Part shown: in pieces, positions 6,458-8,948 of the stretch
Layout: every line of letters starts with the position of its first letter
How positions within the stretch are numbered: the stretch's first letter is position 1
From: a bacterium
Lineage (GTDB): Bacteria; Spirochaetota; UBA4802; UBA5550
Assembly: GCA_024224995.1 (NCBI GenBank)
Contig: JAAENB010000465.1
Span: forward strand, 1 to 8,948
Length of the DNA stretch: 8,948 nt
Direction of reading: 5' to 3'
The notes under the pieces: generated by a model
What the model was told of the DNA's origin: nothing
The model's input: only the letters and a program-made list of their open reading frames with translations
Database searches by the model: none
Made by a program: the position numbers and the translations under genes

Positions 6458-7276
6458 ATGAAACGATTGCTAATTTTTATCACTCTTATTTTTCTATGTA
6501 ATGAAATGCATCATGGATTCGCCCAGGATGAATCAAACAAATGGGTTTCCGCTATCAATGGGTTAAATCTCAGGAAAACCCCTGGTCTTAAAGCCAAAAA
6601 AATAGGCCTCCTCCCCTATGGCACAAAAGTTGACATTGATCAATGCCAGGATGAAGCGGTAACAATTAATAACGTTAAAGGCTTTTGGTGTCGCATAATC
6701 GCCAAAAACAAAACCGGCTGGGTTTTCGACGCGTACCTGGATATTGCTAAAAGAACAGACGGGTCATTTAGCAAAAAAAAATACGCGAAGAAAATTTCTT
6801 ATTATCAGCAAACATATAAATCAATAGAGGAACTGTTTGCGGAGCAAAAGAACGTAAAAACAAGAAAAGTTAATTCAAATAAAATCGATTCGATCTTTAA
6901 GGAAAAAAAATGGGAAAAAATTCAAAAACTTTTGGTATCTAGAAAACTTGTTGGTTATGACGGCTGTACCGAAGAGAATTATCTTGATATACATAAAGAC
7001 GGGTTGTTATTTATTAGCGGTCTTGATGTAGCGCAAGCTTCGTGGTATTTTGACGGTGCAATAAAAAAATACACAAACAAGGTGTATAAAGGAATATCGA
7101 AAAAAAAGATTGTCGAACTGTTTGGATACCCGGGTACGATGAATAAAAATTTCTGGGTATATACATTTTCTCCGGAATACCAGAGCAAGACTGACGATAT
7201 TGATAATAAACTTATTATGTATTTTAAAAATAATAAGTTGTTTGTTCTGTGGCATACCTATAGCTCGTTATGTTAA
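6458..7276 (+). CDS. Secreted SH3b-domain protein with BamE/SmpA-like C-terminus
   Basis: A 272-residue exported protein. Residues 1-22 form a signal peptide with likely cleavage after GFA (GFA|QD). Residues 28-97 resemble a bacterial SH3 type 3 domain: NGLNLRKTPGLKAKKIGLLPYG, then GFWCRI and KTGWVFDAYL. A lysine-rich linker follows (about 98-160). The C-terminal part has GISKKKIVELFGYPG, FWVYTF and KLIMYFKNNKLFVLWH, the pattern of the BamE/SmpA fold (G..K..V..L.G.P, then a strand-rich segment). SH3b domains often bind peptidoglycan or other cell-wall ligands, but no enzymatic domain is attached. Two cysteines (about 170 and 272) and two more in the SH3 part could form disulphides. The start has GGAG seven bases upstream and its own promoter. 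It faces the small membrane gene across only nine bases, with no obvious terminator between. The exact role is unknown. Confidence 0.75.
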   Translation: MKRLLIFITLIFLCNEMHHGFAQDESNKWVSAINGLNLRKTPGLKAKKIGLLPYGTKVDIDQCQDEAVTINNVKGFWCRIIAKNKTGWVFDAYLDIAKRTDGSFSKKKYAKKISYYQQTYKSIEELFAEQKNVKTRKVNSNKIDSIFKEKKWEKIQKLLVSRKLVGYDGCTEENYLDIHKDGLLFISGLDVAQASWYFDGAIKKYTNKVYKGISKKKIVELFGYPGTMNKNFWVYTFSPEYQSKTDDIDNKLIMYFKNNKLFVLWHTYSSLC

Positions 7277-7285
7277 TTGATAATC

Positions 7286-7504
7286 TTAAAAAAAACTTGA
7301 GAATCCAGCGTAAAACCCCATCATAATGGGAAAGAGAATTAAAAGAGTTATTACGTTTACTATGAGGCTGATAATAAAGGCTGCTTTGAATTTTTTTCGT
7401 ATTATTGATATAATAATGACGATTGCGCTGGCTATAAACGTTACAACGACAGTTACGAAAATAGCTGCAAACAGGTAAAAACCTTCCATATTCATGTCGG
7501 TCAT
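7286..7504 (-). CDS. Small two-helix membrane protein
   Basis: A 72-residue protein with two hydrophobic helices, about residues 9-34 and 41-66, joined by a basic turn (RKKFK). The positive turn predicts that both ends face outward and the turn is cytosolic. I do not recognise the family. The start at 7502-7504 has GAGG six to seven bases upstream. It lies 21 bases after the Doc homologue's stop and has no promoter of its own that I can see, so it is probably the last gene of the zinc-ribbon/doc operon. Its 3' end converges on the SH3-domain gene nine bases away. Confidence 0.65.
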   Translation of the reverse strand: MTDMNMEGFYLFAAIFVTVVVTFIASAIVIIISIIRKKFKAAFIISLIVNVITLLILFPIMMGFYAGFSSFF

Positions 7505-7525
7505 TTTTTTCCTCGGGTTCTTGAT

Positions 7526-7945
7526 TTAGTACAGGGACATCGTTTTAAGCCACTCTGCTATGCGTGGTATTTGTGTATCGGGATCATTTTCTCCGGCAGT
7601 TACCTCAATCACGAAATCGAAAACCCTGTCTTCGTCAAAGGCCACAAACATAATGTTGTTCCATTTTAAAAAGGTAATGGCCGTTGCAAGGCCGGTCCGT
7701 TTATTCCCATCGGCGAATACATGGTTTTTAATGATGTAGAACATATAGGCCCCGGCCTGGTGAAAAATATCCGGATAGAGCGGTTCTCCAAAGAGGCTGT
7801 TCCCGTGGATGTGTTCCACGAATCCCAGTGACTGCCCGTCCCTGATATTTGTATCGGACGTAACTGTTCCGCCGGTATAATCAGTGGCCAGCTGGTTTAT
7901 GAGCACAATCATTGTCTTGTTTACGAAACGGGTGGCTTCTTTCAT
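7526..7945 (-). CDS. doc: Doc-type (death-on-curing) Fic family protein
   Basis: A 139-residue Fic/Doc protein. The catalytic motif HVFADGNKRTG (about residues 75-85) fits the Doc pattern HxFx[DN]xNK(R)T rather than the AMP-transferring Fic motif HPFxxGNGRxxR. The preceding GEPLYPDIFHQAGAYMFYIIKN helix is also typical of the family. P1 phage Doc phosphorylates elongation factor Tu and stops translation; all the motif residues needed for that appear present, but activity is inferred. Length is near that of Doc (about 126). The ATG at 7943-7945 is preferred: GGAGA lies six bases upstream and the ATG follows the zinc-ribbon stop by one base; the longer frame would need a TTG at 7955-7957. Translation is thus probably coupled to the upstream gene. 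The usual Phd antitoxin gene is absent. Confidence 0.85.
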   Translation of the reverse strand: MKEATRFVNKTMIVLINQLATDYTGGTVTSDTNIRDGQSLGFVEHIHGNSLFGEPLYPDIFHQAGAYMFYIIKNHVFADGNKRTGLATAITFLKWNNIMFVAFDEDRVFDFVIEVTAGENDPDTQIPRIAEWLKTMSLY

Positions 7946-7946
7946 G

Positions 7947-8327
7947 CTATTCTCCAAGCCGTATATAGAGATTCATGTTTTCTTTAATATGATCTTCGGC
8001 AATTTTCAGGGCGAATATTTCTCCCCTGTCCAGCCAGAACCCCTCACAACGGGGACACACATCAAGATAAACTCCGGCCACCTCTTTTTTTTCCATCAGC
8101 ATTTCACAGCCCGGGCATTTCATTTCCCTGGTTTTTTCCGGCCTGGGAATTGTGTCGATATCTTCTTCATCGAGCTTTATCTTCATAAAGATCTCGACTG
8201 TTTTGATTATGGCCTCAAGCTCTCCTTTGTCAAAAAAGGAGCCGTCGCAATCTTCGCAGCGGTCAATGGTCTCGGTGTATAACTTGACTTCTTTCAGTTC
8301 TTTTCCGCAATTTGGACATGTTCTCAT
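7947..8327 (-). CDS. Tandem TFIIB-type zinc-ribbon protein
   Basis: A 126-residue protein made of two zf-TFIIB domains (PF13453). The first has Cys4, Cys7, Cys24 and Cys27 (CPNC...CEDCDGSFFDKGEL), the second Cys71, Cys74, Cys91 and Cys94 (CPGC...CPRCEGFWLDRGEI). Each CxxCxG[SF][FW][FL]D[KR]GE end is the family signature, and all eight metal ligands are present. An acidic and charged linker (about 45-68) joins them. Such proteins are common in bacteria and poorly characterised; nucleic-acid or protein binding is possible. The start has GGGAAGAG upstream. Its TAG stop lies one base before the doc ATG, so the two are almost certainly co-translated; this gene occupies the slot where an antitoxin gene usually stands. 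An antitoxin role is speculation. Confidence 0.8.
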   Translation of the reverse strand: MRTCPNCGKELKEVKLYTETIDRCEDCDGSFFDKGELEAIIKTVEIFMKIKLDEEDIDTIPRPEKTREMKCPGCEMLMEKKEVAGVYLDVCPRCEGFWLDRGEIFALKIAEDHIKENMNLYIRLGE

Positions 8328-8441
8328 AGCTCTTCCCGCTTTGTTTAATTTAATCTACTTTTAAAAGAAAAATATCAGGAAAGCAAGCTTTTTTTCTGTT
8401 TGGTGTAAAACAGTAATAATTTATTGATTTTCAGTCTTTTT

Positions 8442-8458
8442 TTATCGTTTTACGATAA
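8442..8458. promoter_or_regulatory. Inverted repeat upstream of the DUF2975 promoter
   Basis: TTATCGT (8442-8448) and ACGATAA (8452-8458) are perfect 7-bp arms around TTT, flanked by T runs. On the plus strand a T run follows, so it formally resembles a weak terminator, but no plus-strand gene lies just upstream. Its place seven bases before the -35 box, between divergent genes, fits an operator better. Confidence 0.4.
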
Positions 8459-8465
8459 TTTTTTG

Positions 8466-8494
8466 TTGACTTTTGAGAAAATATTTGTTATTAT
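8466..8494 (+). promoter_or_regulatory. Sigma70-type promoter of the DUF2975 gene
   Basis: TTGACT (8466-8471), 17 bases, then TATTAT (8489-8494); one mismatch in each hexamer. Transcription would begin near 8501, giving a leader of about 25 bases with AGAGGAG seven bases before the ATG. Confidence 0.75.
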
Positions 8495-8525
8495 TTATAT
8501 AAATCAGTACAAGAGGAGCATAATA

Positions 8526-8948
8526 ATGAGTGATCTTACGAGAATTCAAAAAGCCAGTACCCGGTTCAGGAAATTTTTTATCGGTATTATGATAATTCTT
8601 CCCCTGATCCCGGTTATAGTCTGGATCTTTTTTAATGATTTGCCCGGGTTTTTACGGCAGATTATATTGAGTGAGCTCAAAGTGCCGTTTGTTTACAATA
8701 TGGAATTAACAACCAGGCTCCTTGCCTGCACCGCGAGTCTTATTCCAACTGCTGTTACTTTGACGGGTTTTTATTATCTTATTAAACTGTTTAAGCTGTA
8801 TGAAAAAGGACAGATCTTCCTGACGGAAAACGTTGCTTGTTACCGGAAACTTGGCTATGTACTTATTGTTTCAATGGTCACCGGTATTGTGCACAGCTCT
8901 CTCATGTCCATGATCCTTTCTATGCAGAATCCTCCGGGGCAGCGGATA
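8526..8948 (+). CDS. DUF2975 family membrane protein (3' end outside window)
   Basis: The first 141 codons of an open frame that runs off the window edge. AGAGGAG seven bases upstream and a good promoter support the ATG. Hydrophobic segments lie at about residues 17-36, 62-87 and 110-131, consistent with the four-helix DUF2975 family (PF11188). The stretch LIKLFKLYEKGQIFLTENV (about 85-103), followed by YRKLGY, is the recognisable family core. DUF2975 genes commonly stand before a small Xre-type regulator (YozG-like), so one may follow outside the window. Function is unknown; only part of the protein is seen, typically about 160-180 residues in full. Confidence 0.75.
   Translation, partial: MSDLTRIQKASTRFRKFFIGIMIILPLIPVIVWIFFNDLPGFLRQIILSELKVPFVYNMELTTRLLACTASLIPTAVTLTGFYYLIKLFKLYEKGQIFLTENVACYRKLGYVLIVSMVTGIVHSSLMSMILSMQNPPGQRI

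Noticed and set aside
7884..8282. 132-codon open frame on the plus strand over the doc and zinc-ribbon genes
   Set aside because: It is antisense to two genes with clear motifs; its Phe/Ser-rich product is typical of a shadow frame.

Overview
The window is AT-rich bacterial DNA with compact genes, strong Shine-Dalgarno (SD) sites and sigma70-type promoters. A chemoreceptor with the tip form [29 protein letters not shown], an LVIVD-repeat lipoprotein and a secreted SH3-domain protein together suggest a spirochaete-like or deep-branching Gram-negative organism. This is inferred from family resemblance only; there is no rRNA or tRNA in the window.

Left block (10-4281, all on the minus strand). 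Read in transcription order, it holds a six-helix membrane chemoreceptor, a truncated and frameshifted copy of a cyclophilin-like gene with its promoter intact, a 616-residue lipoprotein built of 14 LVIVD beta-propeller repeats, and an intact cyclophilin-like gene (PF04126 type). The lipoprotein gene lies between two direct repeats of about 175 bp, each holding the promoter and 5' end of the cyclophilin-like gene. One promoter therefore drives the intact gene, and its duplicate points through the dead copy toward the lipoprotein gene.

Middle block (4315-7276). A 435-base intergenic stretch separates the divergent chemoreceptor from a cytosolic gamma-glutamyltranspeptidase-family enzyme. The enzyme keeps the autoprocessing threonine but has changed several glutamate-binding residues. 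Behind its own well-formed promoter follows a secreted protein with an SH3b domain and a BamE/SmpA-like C-terminus.

Right block (7286-8948). A tight minus-strand operon encodes a tandem TFIIB-type zinc-ribbon protein, a Doc-type Fic toxin homologue starting one base after the zinc-ribbon stop, and a small two-helix membrane protein. No Phd-type antitoxin is present, so the zinc-ribbon protein is the candidate partner. Divergent from it, behind a strong promoter and an inverted repeat, is the start of a DUF2975 membrane protein that runs off the window.

No IS element, CRISPR array or RNA gene was recognised. The two places most worth following up are the Doc/zinc-ribbon operon and the duplicated promoter that brackets the LVIVD gene.
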